DNA of 64,000 bases from Temnothorax longispinosus (Eukaryota; Arthropoda; Insecta; Hymenoptera; Formicidae). Each line of letters opens with the position of its first letter. The first letter of the stretch is position 1. Both the position numbers and the translations under genes were made by a program. The stretch covers positions 5,208,001 through 5,272,000 of the forward strand of contig NC_092365.1 in NCBI RefSeq assembly GCF_030848805.1. The letters are read 5' to 3'. The notes under the pieces were generated by a model. That model was not told the origin of the DNA. It made no database searches and was given only the letters and a program-made list of their open reading frames with translations. Shown here one piece after another: positions 11,701-24,959 of the stretch.

Positions 11701-14504
11701 AGAAAGACATAATGGATGTTTAAAAACCACTTAAATTATCTTATTATAACACACGCAAACATGTACGTTATGTACAAATTTATCTTTACAATTATATCGT
11801 TATATTGTCGACATATTAGGAGTAATAATTTTGTTAGACAAAGTTAATTAAACATATAACAATTTTCGACGGTTTCTATATTTTTTAATTAAAAATGACG
11901 AGAGATAAATATCATCTTACGACGGAACTAGCGGTCGATAATCCAGAGGTACGTCTCGTTATCGAGATTTCTCTCATAGACATTTCCGAGGCTACTCTAC
12001 TCATGTCCTCTTCTTTCTTCTGTGCTTTGTGACTCAAATTGTCCAACATCTTAATGAAATCTTCATTTGATTGTACTAATTTGTTATAGATTCCATGCAT
12101 CTTCACAAAACCCTTTAGAAATAAAATCAAGATATTTAATCTACAAGAATCTTATAATTATTTATGATTTAGATCTAAATTTATAAATATTTTTTAGAAT
12201 TTTAAAACTGAGTAAGTTTAAAACTGAGAGGTAAAACTGAGTCTCTTTACTCGGCAAATTTCACGCTAAATATTTCAAGTTTGTTATATGATTTGAAAGA
12301 ATCAAGTCCGAATAGAAATAGCTTTGAAGTTGAAATTTGGAATGTAACAATGAAATAAAAATCGAAATACCGATTAAAGAATATTCTCCGCGATACTCAC
12401 TCGATCCAACACGACGATGTGATCCGCGCGTTTGAGAAATTGCAACTGATGGGTGACAAGTATCCTCGTTTTGCCGTGAAGATACTCGGTGATACACTTC
12501 CAGTAGAGATGCCTGGCGACACGAGAGTCTACCGCGCTCAAGGGATCGTCGAGCAGGTAGAGATCCGCCTGCCTGTAAACCGCCCTCGCGAGATTAATTC
12601 GCGCCCTTTGGCCTCCGGACAGTGATACACCTCTATCACCGACCATCGTCATGTCTCCCTGTGGAAACTGTCGGAAGTCCTTTGTCAAGGCGCACACATT
12701 TGTCACCTAAAACGTTTGCCAGTCGATCGCAAAGAATAAGAAACATGCATGCAAAGTGCTAGAAAATTCGAAATTATGAAATATTAGACATTCTTCTCTT
12801 ATATATATATGTATTGAATCATAAAGATTTATTACAGATTCGGCAAAATTTGTAGTGCTCGCTGAGACATATCTTCTTTAATTGGTAGTATATCAATTTA
12901 TGTCTAATGATTAAATACAAATGCTTGAATATAGAATAGTGTGACGATCCGTAGAAGTTATATTGTTATTGACGTGCGATAGCATGAATATATGAATATT
13001 GGACAATATCTGCAGTAACTGTCTTGAATTATGACAATTACTTGAGTATATCTGGCCTTGTCGTAGGGCTGGCCAAAGAGTATGTTGTCTTTCACAGTAC
13101 CGCTGAAGAGCCACTGCTCCTGGCTGGCGTAGGATATGCGCAGATTCGAGTTGCTCATAAAGTAACCGTTGGACAGATTGTCTTGAAAATTATTCTTCGA
13201 GGAGTCCTCAGTAAGAATCACAGAACCCGCACCGATATTCAACTCCTTCAGCAGTAGATATAGCACAGACGATTTGCCGGAGCCCACGGCGCCAACTACA
13301 GCGCATAACTGGCCCTGCTTGACGGTCAAATTGATATTGTATAAAATCGGTGGCAATTGGCCGCTAATCCAATTGGCGAAAACGTGTTGAAGCTTCACGT
13401 AGACCGGAAGGTCAGATAATCCCTGAAGTTCGGAAAGCGCGATACTCTCATTTTTCGAGATGTACCTGTCGATTTGATTCCTCACATTAGTCGCTTCACT
13501 CGGTTTCTGAGATTTACTTTGTAACCGAGGTGTCTTCTTTGAGCGTTCCATGTTCACTTCGTCCATCAACAGAAAATCCTGTACAAATTATTAAGTGCAT
13601 TTTAACCGTTGCGTATAAGTATGTATCGATCAAACTATAGGTATATGGGATATATTGCAAAACAATGGATTTAAGGGTTTAACGCGAATTTGGAAATATA
13701 ATGTGACAACATGTGCACCTCCAGTCGGTTCGTAGATACTATTGATTCGCCTAGCGCTATCAGCGCCAGTGGAAAGTACACCCCAGCAATAAGGTCAAGA
13801 TAACCGAAGTACATCGATACTTCGAAAGTCACGTTAGCGGTCCCGTCATTTCTAATTAGAATGAACAACATCAAAGTAAAGCAGAAGATCAATCGTACGT
13901 TGAAGACGGTTATGGCCAAATACGCGGCGCGCACATACGACGAGGATTTGATCTTGTTGATTTCCAACCTTCTCTACATCTTCACCATCTGCAACAAGAA
14001 TCATGATCTTGTAAATTTTATTTCAGAAAATTGTTGTTTGGTATTTAGCAGTCGAATTTAGCACTCAAATTTGACACACAAGCATTAGAGTCTTTACTCA
14101 TTTCCGGTTTAGGAATAAAGTAACTTGTCTAATATCTCCGAGATACCTGTATCCCGGCTACGAGTTCGCTCATCAGCTGCACTCTTCGATCGGTCAGTGG
14201 CGCTATCACGACTCTGATTTTCCGGCTTAACACGCTGAAAGTCCCTTGTACAACTAGAGTGATGATCAATAGCAATCCAATGCCGATAAGGGCCAAAATA
14301 CCGATCTTCCGCCACAATATAGTTCCTGTGATCATAATCTACAAGAAAATCGGTCAAAACCTCAACAGATGGTTCTTGAAAAGCAATGTAAAGATAAAAA
14401 AGAAGAAATATTCTATATCTTTGCAGCCAATTAGTGAATTTATAAAATGCATGGATATATACAAATATATATGGTTATACTTTCTGTAAGTTGGATTATA
14501 ATTA

Positions 14505-16810
14505 ACAAACTTCTTTGCTTTGACCGAACTGGCAATTTTATTTATTTAATAAGCACAACGCGTTTCGACCGAGATTCCGGTCCTTTTCAAGTGCGTAACA
14601 TACAAATAACCGCTTGAAAAACACTTCATTATACAACAATGTGGCAGCAATGAGTCTACGAACTAAAATACAAAGAAAGTATAATAATTACTAAACTAAA
14701 GTGAAATACAAAAAAAAGTATAATAAGGAAAACAGTAATAAAAAGAGCACAGCTTACATGTTTTGTATGTCAAATGGTGATGAAAGATAGACGAGTCATA
14801 TTAACAAATGTGATGTTCGGTGGTGTGTTCACATTGGATGACGACGGACGACTGACAATGAGTGAGAAACAAAGCAGACGTAACCGAAAGCGCTTACATT
14901 AAATTTATTATTTTGTCATATATAACGGGAAGGTTATCGGTGTCCTTCTGTAAATTAATAGTGTTATTGTTTTTTTTTTTTTTATAAACACCATTTCGGC
15001 TATCTCTTTCTTTTTGAAGTGTTTCTCGCTATGTAGAACTTTGGGACTAGAATAATTGAATTCGTGATTGCATAAGGTCTTATGCTTGCTAACCACATCA
15101 GAATGATTGCTGGGATGCTTTTTAATATCAGCACAATGTTCTTTGATTCTAGTCTCCAAATTTCATTTGGTCTGTCCGATGTAACAAGCCTCGCAATTAA
15201 GACAATCAATCTCATATACCAGCTCCATGCGTTTAACGTTTTTTAGCTTATCTTTACCTATCTTAATAATACGGTCGAATTTTTTAAGAACCGTATAGAC
15301 CACATCGAACCCTTTGTTTCTCTGGGCCTTACTAATATTCTCACTACAATCCTTAATGTAAGGGATGGTAATAGGATGTCGCTCAGTACGAATTTTATTG
15401 TTTACCGAATCGCAGCGTTTTAAGAGCCTCAATCTTCGTTTTATATATTTGTTGCAAAAATTAGTCGGATAACAATTATCAGAGAGAATCTCTTTAACTA
15501 TACAGATATTAGACTCATGAAAGCGCTCGTTAGACAGTAAAATCGCTCGGTCAACCAAATTAGATATAACATTGACTTTGTAATTAATGGGGTGACTTGA
15601 ATAAAAATTAATGTAACGTCCTGAGAAGGTGGGTTTCCTGTACCAATTTGTCAACAGATTTTCGCCATCTCTAATAACAGTCACGTCTAAAAAGTTGATC
15701 GAGAAATTGGTCTCAGTTTCGCATGTAAAATTCAGCTGCGGGTGATAATTATTGAAAGCCTCAAGAGTGTCATTTACTTTATCCCGTGGGATAATTGCAA
15801 ATATGTCATCAACGTATCTCCCGAATATGGGAACCATGAAACTTAATAATTCAAGGCAATGTGTTTCAAGGTCGTCTAACACTATGTCAGCAAGGATTGG
15901 GGAAAGAGGAGATCCCATAGGACTACCAAAAATTTGATCGTAGATATTACCGTTAAAACAGAAGCTAGTGAAGCTTAGAACAATGTCAATGGCGTATAAA
16001 AATTGTTGTAAGGTGAAATTGGTGGCAGTAGAGATGTGACACCATCGTTTCTCAATGCCTTTCATATAACGAGTTCTTTCGGGATGTTCGTGAACAGAGA
16101 AGTGGCGTCAAGTGAAATGAGAATTTCATCGGGCAGGATTTTCAATTTTTTAATTCTCTCAACAAAACACCAACTGTCTTTTATGTAAGAACGCGGTTTA
16201 GGGATGGAATCGTTCAATATGTTGTGCAGAAAACCAGCAATATTATATAATGGGCTACCAACCGCGGAGACAATAATCCGCAGTGGGAAGCCATTTTTAT
16301 GGATTTTTGGTAGTCCGTCATCGGGGCAAGTTGCCACAAGTGCTGCGTAGTTTCTTAAAAGTGTGCTCGTCAATAATTTCATTGTCATACCATGATCGAA
16401 CTAAACTATTAATTTTAGTTGTTAAGCGTTTAATGGGGTTACGATCGAGTTTTTTATAAGTTGTCTGGTGGTTGAGTAAGTCAGTCATTTGTTCTATATA
16501 TGTAGTTCTATCCATGCCCACAGTAACTTGGCCTTTATCTGCTTTTGTGACCAAAAGGTCGTCGTTATTTTTTAAGAATTTTTTACATTTGTAAAACGAG
16601 TCAGAAATGTATCTGTCAATGTGATTAATATGTTGTTTGTTAGTAAGACACCCTTGCAATGCGTTGGAAATCGACAAGCGTGTTTCATTAGCGATCTCAT
16701 GGTTAATTTTATAACTATTAAGTTCGAAGCTTTTTATTACATGATTATAATTGTTAATAAACATACATGTCAATAATCTAATAAAGATATTAATAAATTT
16801 AAGCGATTTT
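14505..16810 (-). mobile_element. Penelope-like retroelement (reverse transcriptase plus GIY-YIG), defective
   Basis: Read on the minus strand, pieces of one protein follow each other in order: an N-terminal part with LLVTKADKGQ (16773-16318), GLPKIHKNGFPLRIIVS and SLDATSLFTNIP (16388-16062), then GSPMGSPLSPILADI, YVDD and the thumb region (16065-15163), ending in the endonuclease start LNCEACYIGQTK and continuing with LETRIKEH (15160-14908). This order, RT followed by a GIY-YIG nuclease, is that of Penelope-like elements. There is a frameshift near 16320, another near 16065, and an in-frame TGA in place of an expected Arg codon just after IGQTK. The element lies in the ABCC copy A intron between 14338 and 16900, in the same orientation as the host gene. 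The 5' boundary is uncertain; the 3' boundary is where homology with copy B's intron stops. Confidence 0.85.
14551..14591 (-). ncRNA. Degenerate hammerhead-like motif of the Penelope element
   Basis: On the minus strand the sequence CTTGAAAAGGACCG-GAATCT-CGGTCGAAACGCG has a perfect five-pair stem II (GACCG/CGGTC) followed by GAAAC, at the 3' end of the Penelope element. This is where hammerhead ribozymes occur in the terminal repeats of this element class. The CUGAUGA box is altered, so it may no longer cleave. Confidence 0.45.
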
Positions 16811-17859
16811 AGTTGAAATAAGAATCGAAGAGACGCTGTTGCTGTTTAATTGTCACGGAATGCATACTCACGAATACTTAATGCGAGATAAAAAATTACC
16901 TGAATAGGCATAATCCATATGATATTCAGGAACGCCGATACATCATCGTAACGAGCAACGTCATTGCTGAGGAGATTCGTTATCTGTCCTGTACCAGTTT
17001 GGTTCATGGATGCTCTGTTCAATCGTAATAACTACAACAGTTTTTGAAAAAATTATATATGTATATATACCATAAACAAATATATAAAATACATTCAAAC
17101 TTTGCACTGAATACTCAAACGGTATAGAAACAAAAATGGTGATCTATCATTTACTAATTCGTCTATATTATATCTTGATCGCGTTATATAAATTGACATT
17201 TTTCCGCAAGGAGTTCGAGAATGGTCAATAACGAGCGTATGTAAACAAAGACAACGAATGTGCGAAATAATGATCTCAATATAAGCATTTCTTTAAGTAT
17301 ACTAAAAAAAATTGGTTTAAATTAATTTTTTTAGCATCAAAATTGATTTCCTACCTAGACAATCTAAAAGCTAACTTATATATACGTCAATAATTTTCAT
17401 GTTGATAAATCTTTCACGTTGATCCAAAAGATTCGTTAAACGTTATATAATTATTACTTAATTAGTTAAAGCAAACACAATGCACTTTTCCAGCTAGAAA
17501 GAAGCTCTTTTCTCTTGCTAGGAAGGGGTTGGATCAGAGCGTCTTAATCGCAAATTAATCCACAACATTACCTTTCGGTAGAGGAGGGAGCTGCAGGAAA
17601 CGCGTACCCTCATGCCGATCTGCTGCGACAGCAATGTCGCATGGTGCATTATTAGAGTAGAGATGATATTGCAAATGACTACGAAGCCGATGTAGACTAG
17701 CACTTCGTTCATCTCTGTCTTGTACTTCGGATTTCTGGCAAAGTAGTCGATAATCCAATTCAGAAAGATCGGTACCGCGATGGGTACTACGTTGCACTGA
17801 AAGCAGCAACGTTGAAATTCAACGATTACAATGAGCTTATGAATCTAATGTAACGGATC

Positions 17860-17922
17860 TAAGAAGAAGAAGAAGAAAAAGAAGGAGAAGAAGAGAGAGA
17901 GAAAGAGAGAGAGAGAGAGATC
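17860..17922. repeat. GA-rich microsatellite
   Basis: AAG and GA simple repeats in an intron of ABCC copy A. Confidence 0.9.
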
Positions 17923-20837
17923 CTAAATTAATAATTATTTCCTTCCTTATTGTTATTTGAATCTAGCAAGAGATAAACATTTAACATAACTAGTTCTTCT
18001 ATCGTTTTTCTTAGTGGGTATATTTTTCTAATGTTTTCTTTATGTTGTAACATATTTGGTGATACCAAATGTATGATACAGGATAAATCGGGGGAAGATG
18101 CCACTTTGTTAATATTTCGTTCATTATTCGCTAAATAGTGCTATCTAGTTGTAAATGGGAGATTATTCAAATAACAAGTGACGCGCCGGACAAACTGTAT
18201 TGTGTGAAATCTGAAGAATCAGAAAAAATCTGTTTATAATCCAAGCGTAATAGTAAGTAGGCTTTTTATAATATTTACTTTTCTTTGTTAAGATTTTTTA
18301 TAATTTCTTTTCATTAAACGGATTTATTTAACATTTTTTTAAATTATGTGAAATGGCTTTTCATAACCCGAACCATTTCTTCTATGACATCAGTGTGTGA
18401 AGGAGTAAGAGGTGGCATCTTCTTCTCGTCATTGGGGTAAGATGTTACTTTAGGAAAAACTATAGCTTTACGGACTATTTTACTTACACGAATACTGACG
18501 AATATTTATATTCTTATATTAGATATTAATTTTTTGAAATATCGTGAATGCTACAATATTCGATAAATGTCTGTCTAAAACAAAAATATTAATTTTTCTA
18601 AAATTTTGTCTACCAATAGTTAATAATTAAAATTAATGATAACTTTTACGGTGGCTAATTTTAGCACTGCTATGTGAAAGATCAAGTATCATTTTGCAAA
18701 TATTCCGAAGCAGTTGCGACTATTGGTTTGTTCATATTTTTATAATATTTTCTAACTATGGAAATTTACTAATAATAAAGTATCGCGGTTATTAATATCA
18801 CATGGTATTTCTTCTTAAAAGTATCGATATACTTGGATAAGTGTGAAGATTCCGATTATGAAATATGGCAACCAAAAAGCGTTGAAGATCGCCTTATATA
18901 ATCTTGGACGAATGTCCTTCTTCAACAGCACCTTCTGCCCGTCTCCACCAACGGTGTACTTCAGGTTCTTCAGTTTGTCCAGTTCGCGATTCCAGAACCT
19001 GGACGAAAGAGAAAATTCGTCAGGGCGTTACGCGCTCGCGCTTCTAGATAAGAATCTTTCTAGGAAAAAGGAATTACTATTGACACATTGCCAATTGGAG
19101 AACGTCTTTAGAATCGTAATGCGCTTTAAGATTGTTGTCACTTAGAAAATAAAATAAATTTTGCCGTGTCTTTAATCTCATGGAGTTTCTAACATGAGGT
19201 TTCATAATTTCATCGCGCGGGAAAAGGATTTATTGTCTCATAGTCTTCCCTATGTTAAGGAATCTAACGTATCGTATAATGCAATGAGATTGTAATAGAG
19301 AAAAATTAATTGATTTAACACGCGCAGATGGATTTATTATCAAACAATGCGCTAATATGCAGTCTAATCGTAATTCATATTGCTGCAGCAGGTGTTAAAA
19401 TACATCCGTATAACAATGACGTATGTCCGTTTGTCTTTAATGTAGGCGATACTCACTTCTCGAGATGATCGGTCAGTTTTTCAGACTCGTCCGCTTTTAT
19501 TGGTCGATAAATATCAGATTCCTCCAGATCACGTTTAGAGCTTGTCGTAAATAATTCGCGCATCCACCTGTGCACATCGGAATACTTTTCGATATACTTT
19601 ATTATACTACAGCTTAAAAACTATTCTCAAGCAACGGCTATTTTTCTTTTTTTTCTTTTATCGATAAATATACATATAGTTCTATAAAGACCGCCACTAA
19701 TTATACAGAGCTATTTCTTATCAGAAATTGAATCGAAAAGTCCTGAGCCATTTTTTTCTATAATATAATAAAGCAGTGATTATTGAGTAGTCAATCCACT
19801 CACTGCCGTTCTTTACTCAATGATATTACCGCTTTATTAAGTATTACAGAAAAAAATGGGTCAAAATTTTTCGACTTAATTTTTGATATGGAATAGCGCT
19901 ATGTATTAAACGTTTTCTTAAAAAAAAAAAAACACCCTGTATAGCATAGAAATACATATAGTATATGACATGAAGTATTGAAGACTTTATTATATACGTA
20001 ATTTAATATATTTTGGATCGGATATATTTTATATATATACGTACAACGTACATATATACATAATATACATAAATGTGTTTAATTGCAAGTTGCGCAAAAG
20101 TGTCTCAAAATAATTATTTTTTCCATTGACATCAATACGATTGTATATATAATTCGTAAAATAAAAAATCAAAATAAATATTTTGCGGATGTCTTATACG
20201 TGTATTTTCCATTGTAAATTTACTTTGAAGATGTGACTGGTTAAAAAAATTAAAATTGTCTGAGAGATATAGAAAAAAAAATAAATCCTCTTATGCGATA
20301 ACGACGATACAACATAATACAATATGATACACGTAATATGAACTGTGTATGTGTGTGTTAATAATGTATAATAATTTAATATAAAGTGGCGTAGACATGA
20401 AATGATATAAGTAATTATGCCTAGTGATAGCTGATACGTAAGGTATGATAATACGAGGGTATGACTCGACGAAAACTGCACACCAATTTTCTAAATAGCG
20501 AGATAAAACTATACGAAATTTTCCATTCTCTTTAGATAAACAGTATAACGTAAAACATGTTGTTAAAAAAATAGCTAACGTAATGCAAGCGAAAATATTT
20601 TTTATTTTGTAGAGAAAGAATTCTGTCTTAAAAAAATATGAAGATTTTTTATTTGTCGGAACAATACAATTTCGAGCTTAACTTTAGAAGGCTATAAATC
20701 TTCGATTTTTATAAAATTTTACAGGTACGTAGTATTTACTAAAAGTAATCGGAGCTACTAGTAGTTTTCGAGAAATTCTAATTTTAATTATTCAGCTTAA
20801 TTAATGTTTTTCAAAATTCCGATATAAAAATAAATCT

Positions 20838-21622
20838 TATATATATAAATGTAGATGTCCTGACTGACTCACTCATCAACGCCCAGCTCAAACCCCTGAA
20901 CCTAGAGACTTGAAATTTGGAGGGTGTATTCCTTTTATGACGTAAGCATCCACTAAGAAAGGATTTTTAGAAATTCCACCCCTAAGGGGGTGAAAAGGGG
21001 TAAAATGTGTTTTTTTCACTGACTGACTGACTGACTCATTTTCCGGGGAGTGCCACTATGTGTATAGTTTTTTGTTATCGATTTTCTGGAAACCGATTTT
21101 TTTAATTTTTCTTATTTTTTGAAACCGATTTTTTTAATTTTTCTTATTTTTTGAAAAATAATTGATCAAATCTCAACAAATTATAGATCAAATAGGGGTA
21201 GAATTTTCCGAGAAGTATTATGAAGTGTATAATTTTTCGTTACCGATCTTTTGGAAGCCGGTATCGAAATTTTTTAAAATAATTTTTTCCAAAAATATAT
21301 GAAATAGGGTTATATATATAAATGTAGATGTCCTGACTGACTGACTCATCAACGCCCAGGCCAAACCCCTGAACCTAGAGACTTGAAATTTGGAGGGTGT
21401 ATTCCTCTCATGACGTAAGCATCCACTAAGAAAGGATTTTTAGAAATTCCACCCCTAAGGGGGTGAAAAGGGGTAAAATGTGTTTTTTTCACTGACTGAC
21501 TGACTGACTCATCAACGCCTAGCCCAAACCTCTGAACCGAATTTTCACCAAAAGTATATGAAATAGGGGTAGAATTTTCCGGGGAGTGCCACTATGTGTA
21601 TAGTTTTTTGTTATCGATTGTT
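20838..21622. repeat. Insertion with two direct copies of a 'ctgactgactgactcat' repeat
   Basis: Two copies (about 20838-21085 and 21309-21620) share 'taaatgtagatgtcctgact', 'gaacctagagacttgaaatt', a G-rich 'aagggggtgaaaaggggt', and 'ggggagtgccactatgtg'. The corresponding place in the paralogous block (about 46635-46670) lacks it, so it is an insertion. I do not recognise the element class. Confidence 0.7.
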
Positions 21623-23108
21623 AGGGCATTAAGCAACTGTACAGTGCAGTTGTCAAAATATCATTATTATAAAAATAAACAAGAAATGATATTTATTATA
21701 CAGGCCAATTAAATGGTTTAATTCTTTCTCCTTGCAAGCACAGCGATTATTATTAACATAAAATGGTTCCACATGGGTTTCCAACTTTCCACGTAAGGCG
21801 AGGTGCTCACAGTGCAAAAAAAAGTAAAAAAATAAGCTTTTTTAATTTTTTGGTTTTTTTATTTTATTTTATGAACACTATACATACAGTTTTCTAATAC
21901 ACTAATAAAATGAATATTTCAGTAAAAATTGTTTTAAAAATTAAAATTATTTTTTTATATTAAAACCTTGAAAGACGTTAATTAAGCCGAATTAAAATTT
22001 GAACTTGAATTATTCGACTTTTCTCACGTGCGATGCAATTACAAAATCGCATGTTAGGAACACTACGAGGCTGGTGCTATAACACTTATAGTATAGTATT
22101 CTCTAAGTGACGTCAAGCCTACTTAATATTATACGATAATTAAGCTAAATAATTAAAATTGCAATTTTTCAAAAAATAAGCATTTTCACAACTCCGCACT
22201 AGTGGTTCTAAACTACATTTAATAAATATTACTACCTGTAAAATTTCATTAAAATCGGAGGGTGATAGATGGCCTTTTAAAGTCTTTTACCCAATTTCGC
22301 TTTCAAGAAGAACATTCTTCTTCTTTAAAAAAGTTTTTCTTTCTAAAAAAAACGAATATTTTCGCCTTTTTAAAATCTTTTCTGTTTTGCGAAAATTAAA
22401 ATTTTTATAAGAAGCAAAGACGTTTCGGTCTTTTTTCAACGCCTATTCTTTTACAAATACATTAAGATCTTAACTCTCCGTGTGCATATTCTTCCGTGGG
22501 CCTATGTCCAAAATGATATCTGCTCGTAACTATAAAATTGCAAGCTTGCCAGAAAATATTAAATAAACGATGTTTATCAAAGTAACTATAAAATCGTCAA
22601 TGACAATGATTTGTAAATTTTTTCAGATTTTTAAAAATATTTTAAGATAGAAAAGAATAGCGTCGAACATGAACGTATGCACCACACGGAGAGATAACAA
22701 ACCAGAAGAATATAACACTAAAGATATTCGCGGTCTCCTTTGCTTCTTATCAGCTTAAGCATTACCGATAGATAATGGTACAAGAAACGTTAATAATATA
22801 ATAATCATCCTGTATATACGTTGCATAAATGCAGTTATGTAATGCATTTTTTGTCTTTCTTTCTTCATACTGTATTTTACTTGATTCTTTTCATGTATCA
22901 CATTTCTTCCTTTTCGTTTAATTTGATACTTGTAGTAAAATTCTATTTTACAAGTAATAGAAATATTCTTTATCGGTCGGGCTGTAATTCTATGCCTAAA
23001 ATGATATTTTTGCAACATACAATCTTTTGCAGCTTAGCAAACTGCACGTGAGTACTGTCGGTCTTGAAACACAATCTCAAGTTAAAGACAAAATGTACAC
23101 GTAATTAA

Positions 23109-23437
23109 GGGGGAATATACACCTAGAAAGTTCGAAAAAAAGATGGGGATGATATGGGGATTCCAAGAAAGATGGAGGACTTATATTATGGACCTGGAAT
23201 CGATGATTCTTATGTAAGTTGAAAAATTTCGCGATTTATTCATTGCTCAATTTTCAAACGCGTTTTTCTCGAAACCATGTTAAAAATCGGTGACCAAAAT
23301 ATCTCGGCAACCACTGAACCGATCAATTTGAAATTTATAGTGGTTATTCTATACATAATTATCTAGTTTTTGTCGTAGGATTTTTTTTAAGTGACTTAGT
23401 TTTTTTTATCGCCAAAATAAACCCGAATTTTTCCCTA
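23109..23437. mobile_element. Truncated piggyBac-type MITE
   Basis: It starts with TTAA then GGGGGAATATACACCTAGAA, the same left end as the full element at 58197-58885, and follows that element until the assembly gap. The right end is missing in the gap or has been displaced by the palindrome. Confidence 0.75.
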
Positions 23438-23937
23438 NNNNNNNNNNNNNNNNNNNNNNNNNNNNNNNNNNNNNNNNNNNNNNNNNNNNNNNNNNNNNNN
23501 NNNNNNNNNNNNNNNNNNNNNNNNNNNNNNNNNNNNNNNNNNNNNNNNNNNNNNNNNNNNNNNNNNNNNNNNNNNNNNNNNNNNNNNNNNNNNNNNNNNN
23601 NNNNNNNNNNNNNNNNNNNNNNNNNNNNNNNNNNNNNNNNNNNNNNNNNNNNNNNNNNNNNNNNNNNNNNNNNNNNNNNNNNNNNNNNNNNNNNNNNNNN
23701 NNNNNNNNNNNNNNNNNNNNNNNNNNNNNNNNNNNNNNNNNNNNNNNNNNNNNNNNNNNNNNNNNNNNNNNNNNNNNNNNNNNNNNNNNNNNNNNNNNNN
23801 NNNNNNNNNNNNNNNNNNNNNNNNNNNNNNNNNNNNNNNNNNNNNNNNNNNNNNNNNNNNNNNNNNNNNNNNNNNNNNNNNNNNNNNNNNNNNNNNNNNN
23901 NNNNNNNNNNNNNNNNNNNNNNNNNNNNNNNNNNNNN
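23438..23937. other. Assembly gap (500 N)
   Basis: Exactly 500 unknown bases, a conventional size for a gap of unknown length. It falls precisely at the left end of the satellite palindrome. Open frames drawn across it are artefacts. Confidence 0.98.
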
Positions 23938-24239
23938 CGTGTCTGTGAAGTTGGCATATCATTTTCCAGCAGATCAAAAATAAAAGGCAGTTCTTGTCGC
24001 ATGCAGTCGAGTTCTATAGTTCCTGATACTTTTTAGTAATAGTTCTGGTGATTTTACCCAAAAAACAGTCGATCGAAAAAATGATCTGCTAACTTCCCGT
24101 AGCAGATCATTTTTTAGCAAATCAAAAATAAAAAGAGTTCTTGTCGCATGCAGTCGAGTTCTATAGTTCCTGATACTTTTTAATAATAGTTCTGTTGATT
24201 TTGCCAAAAAAGTCCATTGAAAAAATTATCTGCTAATTT

Positions 24240-24959
24240 TCCAAAATCTCGGAGTTCTGGTTTATTTAAAATATTTTTCGAATAGTTCTGAGCATACTGA
24301 AGCATTTTCTAAAAAGTTCTCGACATTAGCAATGTTGTACGATTGTTTAAAAAATTAATACCGCTTAAAAACCGAGTATTTAGAGAGAATAGGGTGATAT
24401 GCTGTACGAAATGTCGCAGTTCCGGTTTATCTAAAATATTTCCCGAATAGTTCTGAACATACTAAAGCATTTTCCAAAGAGTTCCCGACCCTGGCAATGT
24501 CGTATGATTGTTTAAAAAATTAATACCGCCCAAAAACCGAGTACTTAGAGATAATAGTGTGATATGCTGTACAAAATGTCGCAGTTCCGGTTTATCTAAA
24601 ATATTTCTCGAATAATTCTGAACATACTAAAGCATTTTCCAAAGAGTTCCCGACCCTGGCAATGTCGTATGATTGTTTAAAAAATTAATACCGCTCGAAA
24701 ACCGAGTATTTAGAGAGAATAGGGTGATATGCCGTACGAAATGTCGCAGTTCCGGTTTATCTAAAATATTTCTCGAATAGTTTTAAACATACTGAAGCAT
24801 TTTCTAAAGAGTTCCCGACCCTGGCAATGTCGTATGATTGTTTAAAAAATTAATACCGCTCGAAAACCGAGTATTTAGAGAGAATAGGGTGATATGCTGT
24901 ACGAAATGTCGCAGTTCCGGTTTATCTAAAATATTTCTTGAATAGTTCTGAACATACTG
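24240..24959 (+). repeat. 165-bp satellite, forward array (left part)
   Basis: Monomers recur every 165 bp: the string 'tccggtttatctaaaatatt' starts at 24421, 24586, 24751 and 24916. The first monomer, next to the terminal sequence, is the most divergent. The array stops abruptly at 'gaacatact', where the 28S fragment begins. Confidence 0.9.

Larger units (their letters stand above)
7734..22740 (-). pseudogene. ABCC4-like: ABCC4/MRP4-like transporter, copy A (start codon lost, in-frame stop)
   Basis: The family consists of full ABC exporters (TMD1-NBD1-TMD2-NBD2) in the plasma membrane that pump organic anions. Exons on the minus strand, 5' to 3': remnant of exon 1 22740-22703; 19567-19457; 18998-18833; 17796-17572; 17031-16900; 14338-14147; 13988-13719; 13578-13042 (NBD1 Walker A GAVGSGKSS); 12706-12401 (signature LSGGQRAR, Walker B YLLDDP, H-loop THQ); 12112-11921; 11591-11096; 10782-10552; 10354-10115; 9867-9605; 9533-9094 (NBD2 GRTGAGKSS, FSVGQRQ, LVLDEA); 8583-8454; 7946-7734. 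Phases agree throughout. Three defects are visible: a deletion of about 219 bp relative to the exon at 57.6 kb removed the ATG; exon 13988-13719 lacks 39 nt present in copy B; and a TAG stands in frame at 13976-13974. A Penelope element sits in one intron. It is probably a pseudogene, although NBD2 is well preserved. Confidence 0.85.
19962..23437. repeat. Long paralogous block: ABCC intron 1, exon 1 and 5' flank, copy A side
   Basis: This block matches 45769-47008 and then 56811-58525 in the same orientation. Shared strings include 'tatgacatgaagtattgaag', 'gttagggcattaagcaactg' and 'ccttgaaagacgttaattaag'. In copy A these two parts are contiguous at about 21950, whereas in the other copy they are separated by the 9.8 kb composite unit. 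Copy A carries an extra insertion of about 780 bp (20838-21622) and lacks about 219 bp around the start codon. The duplicated block shows that the first exon, its upstream region and intron 1 were copied together with the transporter gene. Confidence 0.85.

Noticed and set aside
23406..24002. Minus-strand open frames across the N gap
   Set aside because: They exist only because unknown bases contain no stops.
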